Under the pieces are notes generated by a model. That model searched no databases. It was not told the DNA's origin and was given only the letters and a program-made list of their open reading frames with translations. From positions 1 to 64,000 of the forward strand of contig QCKN01000004.1 of the NCBI GenBank assembly GCA_003215295.1: a DNA stretch of 64,000 nucleotides, given 5' to 3'. The translations under genes and the position numbers were made by a program. Below are positions 53,683-63,402 of this stretch, piece after piece. Position 1 is the stretch's first letter. Each line of letters begins with the position of its first letter. The DNA comes from Prochlorococcus sp. AG-409-P03 (lineage in GTDB: Bacteria; Cyanobacteriota; Cyanobacteriia; PCC-6307; Cyanobiaceae).

Positions 53683-56600
53683 TTGCTAACTGTCTACAGA
53701 AGCAATAGAGCCGAATGGCTCGCTAACGTCTTATCGGAACAACTCCGACTAAGCCCACCAAAACCATTTGAATCTGTAGAAATAATAGTGAATACCTGGC
53801 CAACAGGCAGATGGCTAGGGGAGCATATAGCAAGCGTTATTGATATTAGTGCTCATATTCAATTCCCATTTCCAGGATCCCACCTAAAAAAATTAGCGCA
53901 TCAAATCCTAGGTCTAGATGTCATTGATACAGACCCATGGAAAGCAAATAAATTGGTCTGGCATGTCCTAGAAGTACTACCCGAGCTACTTAGGAAGAAT
54001 CAAGCCGCTCCTTTACGCGAATGGCTTAAGCAACATCCATGTTTGCCTGGAGAATTAAACAAAGAAAAATGGCAATTAGCTCGAACTATCGCAGATGTGC
54101 TTGACGACTACGTTCTATACCGACCTGAAATAATGGAGGAATGGCTTATAGATACTGACAAAAAGCAGTATCAAACAGTAAATATATCTTCAGAAATTAG
54201 CTGGCAACCTGAATTAGCACAACTCCTTGCTGCTCGAATTGAAACTGATCCCTTTGGCATACAAGTAAGAAAAGCTATCAGGCTAATTAAGGATGGAAAA
54301 TCAACATTAAATGCACTTCCTCCTCAACTCCATATCTTTGGCATTAGCAGTCTTGCACCTGCCCAAATCGAATTCATCCAAGCACTTTCTGCATTAATTG
54401 ATATAAGAGTTTTTGTCTTAACACCATGTCCTGATCTATGGCAACGTTGTCACTCGAGGAGAGGAGCACTCGGCAATCAGTGGAAAACACCTCCCAAAGG
54501 AAGTTGGCTGCTACAAGGATCTCGTTTGGAAGCAAATCTCGGACGAATGGGGGCTGAATTTCAACAATTACTAGAAGGAAGTGGAGAGAGCCAACTGGGA
54601 GAATGGAATGAGGGTGATTTATTCGCTGCTCCGGCAAACATAGCCAAAGACTCAGGTCGACAACCAACTCTTCTAGAGCAACTACAGCAACAGTTCATCG
54701 TTCAAGACCAGGAGACGACTTTACAAAGAGAACAAAAAGATGACTCACTCTTGTTTGTTGCCTGTGCTGGTCAATGGCGCCAAGTCCAATTAATCAGGGA
54801 TCAAATCATCCAATGGCTTGCGAATGACGAAACTCTCGAGCCAAGAGATATTTTAATAATGACACCACAAATCAAGACATTTGCACCGTTAATAGCTTCT
54901 GTTTTCAATGACGTTGGAGCAACAAAGGTGAGTATCCCATGGATCATTACTGACCGTAGTCAACAAGAGTTACCTGGACTAAACCAATATGTACTGCAGA
55001 TCATTGAGCTTGCCAACAATCGATTAACAGCTTCTGGACTTGACAATCTACTTTGCAACTCTGTTATACAAAAACAGCATGGACTTAGCCAAGATGATAC
55101 GACTACTATCAGCAGCTGCCTACAACGTACAGGGTTTCGGTGGGGACTTGATGCCGCAGAACGTGGAGGCGATGAAGTACATAGTTTAAGTTGGTGTCTT
55201 GACCGTTGGCTCCTGGGATTAATTCTTCCTCAAAAGCCAGGTATCTCGCTAGGAGGTGCTGCACCTTTCTCAGAAGGGATAACCAGCTCGGAATTGATAG
55301 CATGGTGGGGCATACTTGCTAGGTTACGAGATCAAATAAAAGAAATGCGCAAACCCCGAGTTTGCTCTGAATGGATAAAGTTGCTAAAGGCGCTTGTAGA
55401 TGAGCTCTGTTCCAATACAGTAGAATGGGATTGGGAACGTCAATGTTTTATAGACGTATTAGAGGATTGGCAAGAAATTGCAGGTAATTGTCAATTAAAA
55501 CTGAAAGCCTCTGTAGTTAACGATGTACTTAGTGAGGCTCTCTGTGTTTCAAGTGGTCGTTTCGGGCATCGCTCAGGCAAGCTCACCATTAGTGCTCTTG
55601 AGCCAATGAGGGCAATTCCCCATAGAGTCATAATCTTAATGGGGCTTGATACAGATATCTTTCCTCGATATGAAAACAAAGCAAGTTTCAGCCTGTTAGA
55701 GCAGAGACGAAAAATAGGAGACCCACGCAATGGCGATCAAGACCGTTATGTAATTTTAGAAGCCCTAATGTCTAGCCGACAACATCTATTAATTTCTTGG
55801 AGTAATCGAGATGAAAAGAGCGGAGAGCAGAAACCTCCAGCGAACCCCATTCAACAATGGCTAAATCAGCTTAAAAGAGAGCTATCGCAAGAGAGCTTTA
55901 TCGGGCTTTTTCAAGAACCTTCACCAAATCCTCTTGATAGAAGTAATTTCCTAGCCAAAAACAATCGTCCCTCAATAAGCTGCGACCAGAGAAATTTAAA
56001 CGCACGTCAGTGGCTTGATAAAAACATAAGTCCCGAGCCACTAGGGTTATCTCTACCTTTGAGATGGTCAAGTAAAGCAATTCAAACGCCTAATAGTATT
56101 TCTCATGAACTTCTTAAAGCATGGTTAGAAGCACCTCAGGTTATTTGGCTTGAAAAACTACAACTAAAACCACGCGAATGGAAAAGCTCTATTGAAGATC
56201 TTGACTCTCTTAGCCTCAATGAACTGCAAAGATACCAACTCCTAAAAGAGAACCTAGATGAACTTCTCAAACACAACTTGGAAAGTAATGACAACCAAAA
56301 TATGTTTTTAAATGCTCAACTGGACTGGGAGTTAAAGTACTCAGGACAAGGCAGATTCCCTGCTGCATCAGCAGCAACACTAGAAAGAGAACTTTTATTG
56401 ACTCGTTCGCAAAGCCTTAAATCAAAGCTATTAAGTCTTGGACCATACGAAAAGGAACTAATTCACTTCAAAAGTGGATCTGCTGAAATTCTCTGGGCAG
56501 GAAGTTTTTCAGTTGTCATTGAACTCGGACGACTTAAGGCAAAAAGTGTCATGGCAGGCTGGTTAAATCACCTTTTAGTTTGTGCTCATGGAAAAAGTCC

Positions 56601-57000
56601 TACCAAAACAGTAGTTATCGCTCGAAAGAACTCCAAACTTAAAAAAGACGAGTTCGAAATAGCACTCGAATGGGATCCCATGTCAATAGAAAGTGCTAAA
56701 AAGAGTCTCGAACATTTGCAATCAATAGCTAGTCAAGGGCTAAGTCAATGCTGGCCTATCCCACCAGAAAGTGGATGGGAGCTTGCTAATGCAACGCTCC
56801 AAAAAAATTACCTAAAAGCGAATCAGGCATTTGAAAAAAAATGGAATGGAGTTTTTGATACTCCTGGTGAGCGTGACAAAGCTGAAATGCAACTATGCTT
56901 CGGACCTCACCATGAAGCCTCTGACTTCATTGAAAACGAAGCTTTTCAAGCTGCGTACAATGCTCTCTACATTCCACTAATAGAAAACCTAGCGACATGA
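53683..57000 (+). CDS. recC: exodeoxyribonuclease V gamma subunit RecC
   Basis: 1105 residues. RecC carries the inactive helicase/nuclease scaffold that recognises the regulatory (Chi-like) sequence within RecBCD. Family marks are MLTVYRSNRAEWLANVLSEQL at the start, LHIFGISSLAPAQIEFIQAL near 215-235, GRLTISALEPMRAIPHRVIILMGLD-type block (GKLTISALEPMRAIPHRV), and LISWSNRDEKSGEQKPPANPIQQW. No Walker A is seen, as expected. TTG start at 53683. First gene of the 53.7-63.2 kb recombination cluster. Confidence 0.9.
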   Translation: MLTVYRSNRAEWLANVLSEQLRLSPPKPFESVEIIVNTWPTGRWLGEHIASVIDISAHIQFPFPGSHLKKLAHQILGLDVIDTDPWKANKLVWHVLEVLPELLRKNQAAPLREWLKQHPCLPGELNKEKWQLARTIADVLDDYVLYRPEIMEEWLIDTDKKQYQTVNISSEISWQPELAQLLAARIETDPFGIQVRKAIRLIKDGKSTLNALPPQLHIFGISSLAPAQIEFIQALSALIDIRVFVLTPCPDLWQRCHSRRGALGNQWKTPPKGSWLLQGSRLEANLGRMGAEFQQLLEGSGESQLGEWNEGDLFAAPANIAKDSGRQPTLLEQLQQQFIVQDQETTLQREQKDDSLLFVACAGQWRQVQLIRDQIIQWLANDETLEPRDILIMTPQIKTFAPLIASVFNDVGATKVSIPWIITDRSQQELPGLNQYVLQIIELANNRLTASGLDNLLCNSVIQKQHGLSQDDTTTISSCLQRTGFRWGLDAAERGGDEVHSLSWCLDRWLLGLILPQKPGISLGGAAPFSEGITSSELIAWWGILARLRDQIKEMRKPRVCSEWIKLLKALVDELCSNTVEWDWERQCFIDVLEDWQEIAGNCQLKLKASVVNDVLSEALCVSSGRFGHRSGKLTISALEPMRAIPHRVIILMGLDTDIFPRYENKASFSLLEQRRKIGDPRNGDQDRYVILEALMSSRQHLLISWSNRDEKSGEQKPPANPIQQWLNQLKRELSQESFIGLFQEPSPNPLDRSNFLAKNNRPSISCDQRNLNARQWLDKNISPEPLGLSLPLRWSSKAIQTPNSISHELLKAWLEAPQVIWLEKLQLKPREWKSSIEDLDSLSLNELQRYQLLKENLDELLKHNLESNDNQNMFLNAQLDWELKYSGQGRFPAASAATLERELLLTRSQSLKSKLLSLGPYEKELIHFKSGSAEILWAGSFSVVIELGRLKAKSVMAGWLNHLLVCAHGKSPTKTVVIARKNSKLKKDEFEIALEWDPMSIESAKKSLEHLQSIASQGLSQCWPIPPESGWELANATLQKNYLKANQAFEKKWNGVFDTPGERDKAEMQLCFGPHHEASDFIENEAFQAAYNALYIPLIENLAT

Positions 57001-57065
57001 AGATTTAACTCTCACTCCAAGCCACAAAACAGACTAACCTTGACAGAGCTCCATGGTCAAAAGAC

Positions 57066-57626
57066 ATGAAGTATAAAGAAGTATCCACACTTAGGTTATC
57101 AATGATGGCATTCTCGGGGTGGGGACTTAGATGGCGAGGCCTTTTTGATAATGAGCAAGGAGAATGGTGGCTTCTCAGTCAGGTGTCAATTATTGCGGCT
57201 CATCTCCTCCCCTCATGGCCCTCTCCTATGAATTTAGGTTTTGCTTGGCCAAAAGTTGCTGAAAATATTGGACTTAGCCTCTTTCTGTTTGGTGTAATCC
57301 TTTCCATGAGAGCCTTTCTGCATTTAGGCTCAAGTCTTTCTCCTCTCCCAGACCCAAAAGCAGGAGCAACTTTGAAGACATTGGGTGCATACAGCAAATG
57401 TCGCCATCCCCTCTACCAATCCCTACTAATAAGCTCACTAGGAATAAGCATATGGCTTGGCAGCTTATTCCATTTGTCTTTATTAATTTGTCTATGCTTT
57501 GTATTAAAAGGGAAAGCTAGAAGAGAAGAAAGAAGGCTCAAGGAACTTCATCCTGAATACACTCAATACCTTGCAAATACTCCTGCTTTTTTTGCAGGCA
57601 TGCCCTTTCTAGATTGGCGTGTTTAA
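57066..57626 (+). CDS. isoprenylcysteine methyltransferase-like (ICMT/PEMT family) membrane protein
   Basis: 186 residues with five predicted spans and the family core near the C-terminus: YSKCRHPLYQSLLISSLGISIWLG, then EERRLKELHPEYTQYLAN. This pattern (RHPxY, EE, EY) is the ICMT/phospholipid-methyltransferase/DUF1295 superfamily that methylates membrane lipids or prenylated substrates using S-adenosylmethionine. It is inserted between recC and recB, leaving gaps of about 65 and 68 bases. No link to recombination is known; it is probably an independent gene. Confidence 0.75.
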   Translation: MKYKEVSTLRLSMMAFSGWGLRWRGLFDNEQGEWWLLSQVSIIAAHLLPSWPSPMNLGFAWPKVAENIGLSLFLFGVILSMRAFLHLGSSLSPLPDPKAGATLKTLGAYSKCRHPLYQSLLISSLGISIWLGSLFHLSLLICLCFVLKGKARREERRLKELHPEYTQYLANTPAFFAGMPFLDWRV

Positions 57627-57694
57627 TCAGACTGGCGCAATGAGACAAGAACACAGCTACATACGAGAAAATTTCTCATATTCTTCCCAGACGT

Positions 57695-60600
57695 ATGGTC
57701 ACAGATAAACAATCCACACTCTTTGAGTTTGATGCAAATGAATACCCTCTAGATCCGGGTATTCGACTTCTTGAAGCAAGTGCTGGGACAGGAAAAACAT
57801 TTGCTCTTGCACATCTAGTTTTACGACTCATAACAGAGAGAGCCCACTCCATTAATGAAATTCTTGTAGTAACTTTCACTGAGGCGGCAGCGGCCGAACT
57901 CAAAGCAAGAATAGGCAGTCGACTAGAAGATGCCCTCCAACAATTAGAAGCTCCTCAAAAAGTTAAAGGAAATGTGACTCCCGATGCGGTGCTCAAGACT
58001 TGGGTAGAACAAAAAGCTCAGGAAAATTCTGACCGTTTACGGTTTGCAAATCTAATAATTGAAGCTCTCGAAAATCTTGACCGTGCAGACATAACCACAA
58101 TTCATGGTTTTTGCAAACGAACCCTAAAACGTGAAGCCTTATCGAATACTTCAACAATGTCTCCCCTCATTGAGGAAGACAATAAAGAGTTAATCCTCGA
58201 AGTCGTTCATGATTATTGGCTAAAAGAAGTTCTAAAACTAAACCCTAAAGATTTAAAAGGAGTTGTAAATGCTGGTCTATCTCCAGAATCCTTAATCATG
58301 GCTCTAACAAAAGTTGATAGTGATGTAAGCCTAGATATCGGAAGTGATCTACAAGAAATAGATATATCAGAACCCCTTAGAGAGCGATTCAAAAGCTCTC
58401 TAATAAAACGCTGGAGGGATTTTGTCATCAACTGGACGCAACAAGGTAAAGACTTAGACGTTAAACTCAAAGAGCAGGCAATGCAATGGCGAATAGAAGG
58501 AGCTAATGAAACAAAGCCATTTAGTCCTAAACCAAGAAAAAACCGATACGAGATACTAAACAGATGGGTAGAAAGCTTCAACCTAAAAGTAAAGGACTCT
58601 GACCAGGCTCAAGCACCTTCCTATGGAGAGATCAGGAACCAGATCTTGCTCTCCAACTATTTCCACCCAGCAACTTTCTGCGAAACAGCAAGAAGATGTG
58701 GAGAAAACAAGCCCTCACTTATAAACGATAAGCTTCAAACTTCTATAGCAGAGCTTTGGGATGGCCCAGCAGAGGATCTCTTAAGGCATGGATTAGTTTG
58801 GACATTAAGCGCCTTAAAGGAGCGAAGGATTCAACGTGGAGTAATGAGTTTTGGAGACCTTCTAAGAACGGTAGATCCAGGCTCTCTAACAACAAAATCC
58901 TCTGAGGAGTCAACAGCTTTAATAAATAAATTGCGTCTTCGTTATCGAGTCGCACTAATTGACGAGTTTCAAGACACTGACTTACTTCAGTGGAGACTTC
59001 TTAAACAGTGTTTTGGAACCCGCTCTAAACACACATTAGTAATGGTTGGCGATCCAAAGCAAGCTATTTACAGTTTTAGAGGAGGTGATCTGAATACCTA
59101 TAGAAAAGCCCGAGAGGAAGTTGATCGTATAGATGCACTATTAGACAACTATCGGAATACAGAGTTACTGATGAAGTCTATAAACCAGTTTATGTCGCCA
59201 GGATTAAGACGTTCATATTTAAAGGTTCTGCCTTTGAATCCATCCGCCAACAAAAAAGGATTGGAGCTATCACCAACAGATTATCCTCTTCAAATCTTGA
59301 CCCTCGACAAGCTATGTGAAGTAGCAACTAGAAACACATCTCTACTACCCTCAAAGACGACTATTGAAAAGTTAATTCCAAATTTAGTAGCCAATGAAAT
59401 ACTAGAGCTTCTAAATAGCAGTTCAAAGAAATTAAACCCTTCAGACATATGCATTCTCGTAGGGCGCCATGAACAAGCAAGTGAGATCAGGGAAGGGCTT
59501 GCATTGGCAGGTTTACCAAGTCGACTTATCAATCAAGGAGATGTATTAACTAGTGAAGCAGGCAAAGTTTTGCAATACTTCCTCGACTGCCTCGCTAATC
59601 CTGGAGATTCAGGGAATCTTAGACTAATTGCAAGCTCATCTTTGATGCAATGGAATGCAAGGGAACTTGCTGAAAGTAATACAAATGGAGAACTCGACAA
59701 GCTCTCAGTACGATTTAAGAAATTATCAAGAGCGTTACCAAAACTAGGACTCTTAGGATGCCTAGCTGAGTTTCTAGAAGGACGAACCATAGCTGAGCTT
59801 TCAGAAAGAGGCAGAATGCTAAGTGACCTACAGCAATGTGGGGAACTTATACAAGAAGCGATTCACCTTTATGGTCTAGATTCTTTGCGTGCAGCAAGAT
59901 GGTTAAAGAAGCAACGGCTAAATCCAGTGGGTTCCATCCCTACAGATCGTCAACCACATAGTGATGTAGTTGAAAGTGCAATCAATGTAGTAACTATTCA
60001 TCGCAGTAAAGGTCTCGAATTTCGAATAGTTTTTTGTCCCTATCTTTGGCAAACACCACCATTTCAAAAAGGACCTCTATGGAGTTGCCGAAAGACACAC
60101 TCTTGGATCATTGCTCTAAATAAAGGATGGGGAAAAGGAAGGAAAGCCTCTGAGGAGGCTAATAACACTGCCTTAGAGGAAGCAGAAAGACTTGCATATG
60201 TAGCTATTACACGTTCATGTGAACGTCTATTTATTTATTGGGCCAGTTGTTTAAATCAAGAAGGGAATCCACTCACTAGCTTCCTTTTTGGTCCAGACAA
60301 TCTCAATACAAGTCTAGAGCTACTAACACCTGAAAGGATGACTGAATGGATAAAGTCGAATAACGTCCCTGCAACAATCAAGTCTCCAACTTCAGTCCAA
60401 ATAACTAGTTATTGGCAATCACCAAAACCTCAAGGGGAGCTTCAATTAGGACCTATACCTGATCGTCAACTTGACCGATGCTGGGGTAGACATAGCTACT
60501 CTTCATGGATTAACACCGAAAAAAATGCGCCAATACCTCCACACCCTTTGATGTTAGATGAAGGTAGAGATTTAGATCCACAAATCAAAGAAATCAAAGC

Positions 60601-61492
60601 CGAGCAAAAGCTCAATTCTAAAACAATTCCCTCAGAAGCAGAATATTCACTCAACAGCCAAGATCCTCTTAGCCACTTCCCAAGAGGAGCGGTTGCAGGC
60701 AACTGTCTCCACAAAATCTTAGAGAAGCTGGATTACAGAACTTCACTTTATAGTAAACAGTCAAAAACATTAATTGTAAATGAGCTTAGACGATCAGGGT
60801 TAGATACCAGCTTCCTCAGATCCGTACAAGATGGGCTAACAAATGTTTTCAACACATCTTTAGGTTCTTCTCTAGGAAACCTAAAGCTGAGTCAGTTAGA
60901 TCGATGCCACCGTATGAATGAAATCAACTTCGACCTAGCAATTGCACAAAAGGGTAAGCCGATCACAGCATTGGATCTCTCCTCCGTTTTTCTGCTAAAC
61001 CCCGAAGCGCGTTTTTCATCAAAATATGCGCAGAAACTTTGTTCATTAGACCTTGAAAGTCAAGGGATTCTAACTGGATCCATCGACCTTGTTTTTACAG
61101 ACAACAAAGATAACCCCAGCGCGCGTTGGTGGGTTGCCGATTGGAAAAGTAACTGGATAGGGAAGCTTGATGACAACAACGAAATCATTTCCTGCGGTCC
61201 TATTGACTATCACGAAGAAGCGATGGAGGAACAAATGATTTTCCACAACTACCCTCTTCAGGCGCATCTTTACCTGGTGACTCTCCACAGGTTCTTGAAA
61301 TGGCGTTTACCTAACTACAATCCAACAAACCATCTAGGTGGTTATGTATACGTCTTTTTAAGGGGCCTTCCTGGAGGTGACTACTGTCCCCGCGAATCTG
61401 ACAAGAATAATATTCCAGGCCTTATTATTGAGTCAGCTCCATTAGAAAGAGTTCTCGAACTAGATCGTCTGCTTAAGGAAGGAGGTAAATGA
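57695..61492 (+). CDS. recB: exodeoxyribonuclease V beta subunit RecB
   Basis: 1265 residues. UvrD-like helicase: Walker A ASAGTGKTFALAHL (about 26-39), FTEAAAAELKARI, TTIHGFCKRTLKREA, Walker B ALIDEFQDTDLLQWRLL, VGDPKQAIYSFRGGD, and the C-terminal helicase motifs TIHRSKGLEFRIVF and YVAITRSCERLFIYWA. The last ~250 residues are the RecB nuclease domain with GSIDLVFTDNKD and VADWKSNWIG (the catalytic D and K) plus QAHLYLVTLHRFLKWRLP. Its stop overlaps recD by four bases (ATGA). Confidence 0.95.
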   Translation: MVTDKQSTLFEFDANEYPLDPGIRLLEASAGTGKTFALAHLVLRLITERAHSINEILVVTFTEAAAAELKARIGSRLEDALQQLEAPQKVKGNVTPDAVLKTWVEQKAQENSDRLRFANLIIEALENLDRADITTIHGFCKRTLKREALSNTSTMSPLIEEDNKELILEVVHDYWLKEVLKLNPKDLKGVVNAGLSPESLIMALTKVDSDVSLDIGSDLQEIDISEPLRERFKSSLIKRWRDFVINWTQQGKDLDVKLKEQAMQWRIEGANETKPFSPKPRKNRYEILNRWVESFNLKVKDSDQAQAPSYGEIRNQILLSNYFHPATFCETARRCGENKPSLINDKLQTSIAELWDGPAEDLLRHGLVWTLSALKERRIQRGVMSFGDLLRTVDPGSLTTKSSEESTALINKLRLRYRVALIDEFQDTDLLQWRLLKQCFGTRSKHTLVMVGDPKQAIYSFRGGDLNTYRKAREEVDRIDALLDNYRNTELLMKSINQFMSPGLRRSYLKVLPLNPSANKKGLELSPTDYPLQILTLDKLCEVATRNTSLLPSKTTIEKLIPNLVANEILELLNSSSKKLNPSDICILVGRHEQASEIREGLALAGLPSRLINQGDVLTSEAGKVLQYFLDCLANPGDSGNLRLIASSSLMQWNARELAESNTNGELDKLSVRFKKLSRALPKLGLLGCLAEFLEGRTIAELSERGRMLSDLQQCGELIQEAIHLYGLDSLRAARWLKKQRLNPVGSIPTDRQPHSDVVESAINVVTIHRSKGLEFRIVFCPYLWQTPPFQKGPLWSCRKTHSWIIALNKGWGKGRKASEEANNTALEEAERLAYVAITRSCERLFIYWASCLNQEGNPLTSFLFGPDNLNTSLELLTPERMTEWIKSNNVPATIKSPTSVQITSYWQSPKPQGELQLGPIPDRQLDRCWGRHSYSSWINTEKNAPIPPHPLMLDEGRDLDPQIKEIKAEQKLNSKTIPSEAEYSLNSQDPLSHFPRGAVAGNCLHKILEKLDYRTSLYSKQSKTLIVNELRRSGLDTSFLRSVQDGLTNVFNTSLGSSLGNLKLSQLDRCHRMNEINFDLAIAQKGKPITALDLSSVFLLNPEARFSSKYAQKLCSLDLESQGILTGSIDLVFTDNKDNPSARWWVADWKSNWIGKLDDNNEIISCGPIDYHEEAMEEQMIFHNYPLQAHLYLVTLHRFLKWRLPNYNPTNHLGGYVYVFLRGLPGGDYCPRESDKNNIPGLIIESAPLERVLELDRLLKEGGK

Positions 61493-63207
61493 ATAACGAG
61501 TCAAGAGCCGCAAGTACTACTCACCTAAAGCATGCCCTATACAAAACATTAATGCGACGTATTCCCCCAAGAAAAAATTCTGTTCATTTAGAAGACATCA
61601 TCTCAGTCTTAGTAGATGCAACAACTTTAGGTGAACTGGAAGTAAACCTTAGAGCAAAAAATCCGCCTGAAGATTTGAAGGCGAACGGCTGGCCTGAAAG
61701 TCATCTAGAAGCATTATTAGATAGTGGGTGGTCAGAAGGAGAGTACTCACCAATTGTATGGTGTGAGAATCATCTGAGTTGGAGACGTTGGTATGACTCA
61801 GTAGAAGAAGCCATTAAGGATCTAAATCAAAGAGCAAATAATAATTCAAAATTCATAGGTCAACCTATTAGGCACCTCGACATTCATCCAAATTCATTAC
61901 TTAATAACGATCAAATAGCCGCCGTAAATGCAATCCTCACTCACCAATTGATAATCCTCAGTGGAGGTCCGGGAACTGGCAAAACTAGTACAATTAGAGG
62001 TATGCTCGAATTAGCTACTGATATAGAGCCTAATCTCAGAGTTGCTCTAGCAGCACCGACAGGGAAAGCAACTCGAAGACTCCATGAGACCATAACGGCA
62101 GGTCATAATTTTTCAGAAGGGGCAACAAGAAGTTTTCTAGCAACTATCAATTGCAAAACCTTACACAGTTGGCTCCAAGCCAGACCAGGCGGATTTGGCA
62201 AAAACAAACACAACCCTCTCGACTTAGATCTTCTTATCGTAGATGAAATGTCGATGGTTGACCTTTCCTTAATGCATGCATTACTAGAAGCACTACCTAA
62301 AACAACTCAACTAGTTCTTGTAGGTGATCCAAACCAATTACCTCCAATTGGTAGTGGTGCATTTTGGAATAAGCTCCAAGGTATAAAAGGCAATAAGAGC
62401 TTAAATAAAGTCAAGTTTCACCTTAAAAAAATCTACCGTAACCGTGGAGATTTAGCTATTGCTAGTGCTGTTCTATGTGATTATGGTGTCAACTCTTTCT
62501 GGGAAAAACTTTCTCACATACCCAAGTCAGGAAACATCCATAGGCATCATCACAATATCCATAGAATTCCTTCTACTCTAAAAGCTCATATTGAAGCTCA
62601 TTGCAGAAACCTTGAAAACCTGGCCAAAGAGCTCCAAGAAGAGTTACCTCAGGATTTCAATGGTTTAGGCATGCTTAAAATGCAAGAAACATCTACTGCT
62701 AATGAACTTCTTTCTTCCGTAGAAGAAATCATGGTGCTGTGTCCCAAAAGACGTGGCTTGTGGGGCGTAGATAATTTTAATAGAACATTTTTAGGGAGTA
62801 ATGATCAAGACGGAATTAACAGTTGGCCCCAAGGAACTCCTATAATCTGTGAACAGAACCAATCGGATCTGGGCCTAGCCAATGGTGATATTGGAATAAT
62901 TATTGGAGAAGGTGATAAACGTAGACTTCTATTTAGAGTCTTATCTGAGGCGCAAAATATAAGTACAAGACTGATTCATCCTGCGAGATTAAAATCATTT
63001 CAACCAGCCTTAGCAATCACAATTCATAAGTCACAAGGGAGTGAAGCTAAGCACATTTTCTTGCTATGGCCAAATTCCGACTCAACATCACTAAAATCAA
63101 ATGAGCTGTTAGAGCATAATGAGAGTTATGAGCAAAAACTCTTATATACAGCTATCACGCGAGCAAAAGAGACAGTAGATGTCTTCACCCAAAAGACACT
63201 CAGCTAA
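61489..63207 (+). CDS. recD: exodeoxyribonuclease V alpha subunit RecD
   Basis: 572 residues. The 5'-3' helicase of RecBCD (SF1B). Walker A GGPGTGKTSTIRGML near residue 165, Walker B LLIVDEMSMVDLSLMH, then LVLVGDPNQLPPIGSGAFW, ITIHKSQGSEAKHIFLLWP and YTAITRAKETVDVF. The N-terminal ~110 residues are the RecD-specific domain contacting RecC. Coupled to recB by ATGA overlap. Start ATG at 61489. Ends about 195 bases before the DEAD-box gene. Confidence 0.95.
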   Translation: MNNESRAASTTHLKHALYKTLMRRIPPRKNSVHLEDIISVLVDATTLGELEVNLRAKNPPEDLKANGWPESHLEALLDSGWSEGEYSPIVWCENHLSWRRWYDSVEEAIKDLNQRANNNSKFIGQPIRHLDIHPNSLLNNDQIAAVNAILTHQLIILSGGPGTGKTSTIRGMLELATDIEPNLRVALAAPTGKATRRLHETITAGHNFSEGATRSFLATINCKTLHSWLQARPGGFGKNKHNPLDLDLLIVDEMSMVDLSLMHALLEALPKTTQLVLVGDPNQLPPIGSGAFWNKLQGIKGNKSLNKVKFHLKKIYRNRGDLAIASAVLCDYGVNSFWEKLSHIPKSGNIHRHHHNIHRIPSTLKAHIEAHCRNLENLAKELQEELPQDFNGLGMLKMQETSTANELLSSVEEIMVLCPKRRGLWGVDNFNRTFLGSNDQDGINSWPQGTPIICEQNQSDLGLANGDIGIIIGEGDKRRLLFRVLSEAQNISTRLIHPARLKSFQPALAITIHKSQGSEAKHIFLLWPNSDSTSLKSNELLEHNESYEQKLLYTAITRAKETVDVFTQKTLS

Positions 63208-63402
63208 AGGCGGATCTTATTAATGCTTTTCATCATATAGAGAAATATGAATGAATTTAGCGTTCAAAAATACCTAAAGAACAGGGCTGGATGTTACATT
63301 TAAAACAACCTTTAAAAAGGCGAGTCAACACAGCACGGTTATTAACCGATTGGACGTTGTCTGCCTGACTTGAAGGGGCAATCAGGACAACGCTCTGTTT
63401 AG
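63208..63402 (+). promoter_or_regulatory. leader region of the DEAD-box helicase gene
   Basis: A 195-base spacer with several pairings: CGGTT/AACCG near 63337-63349, and a larger stem at 63356-63391 (GTTGT with ACAAC and CCTGA with TCAGG, 5+5 bp, three-base bulge, 13-base loop). CCTTTAAAAAGG lies at 63309-63320. A structured 5' leader like those of cold-shock RNA helicases is plausible; the transcript start is not known. Confidence 0.45.
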
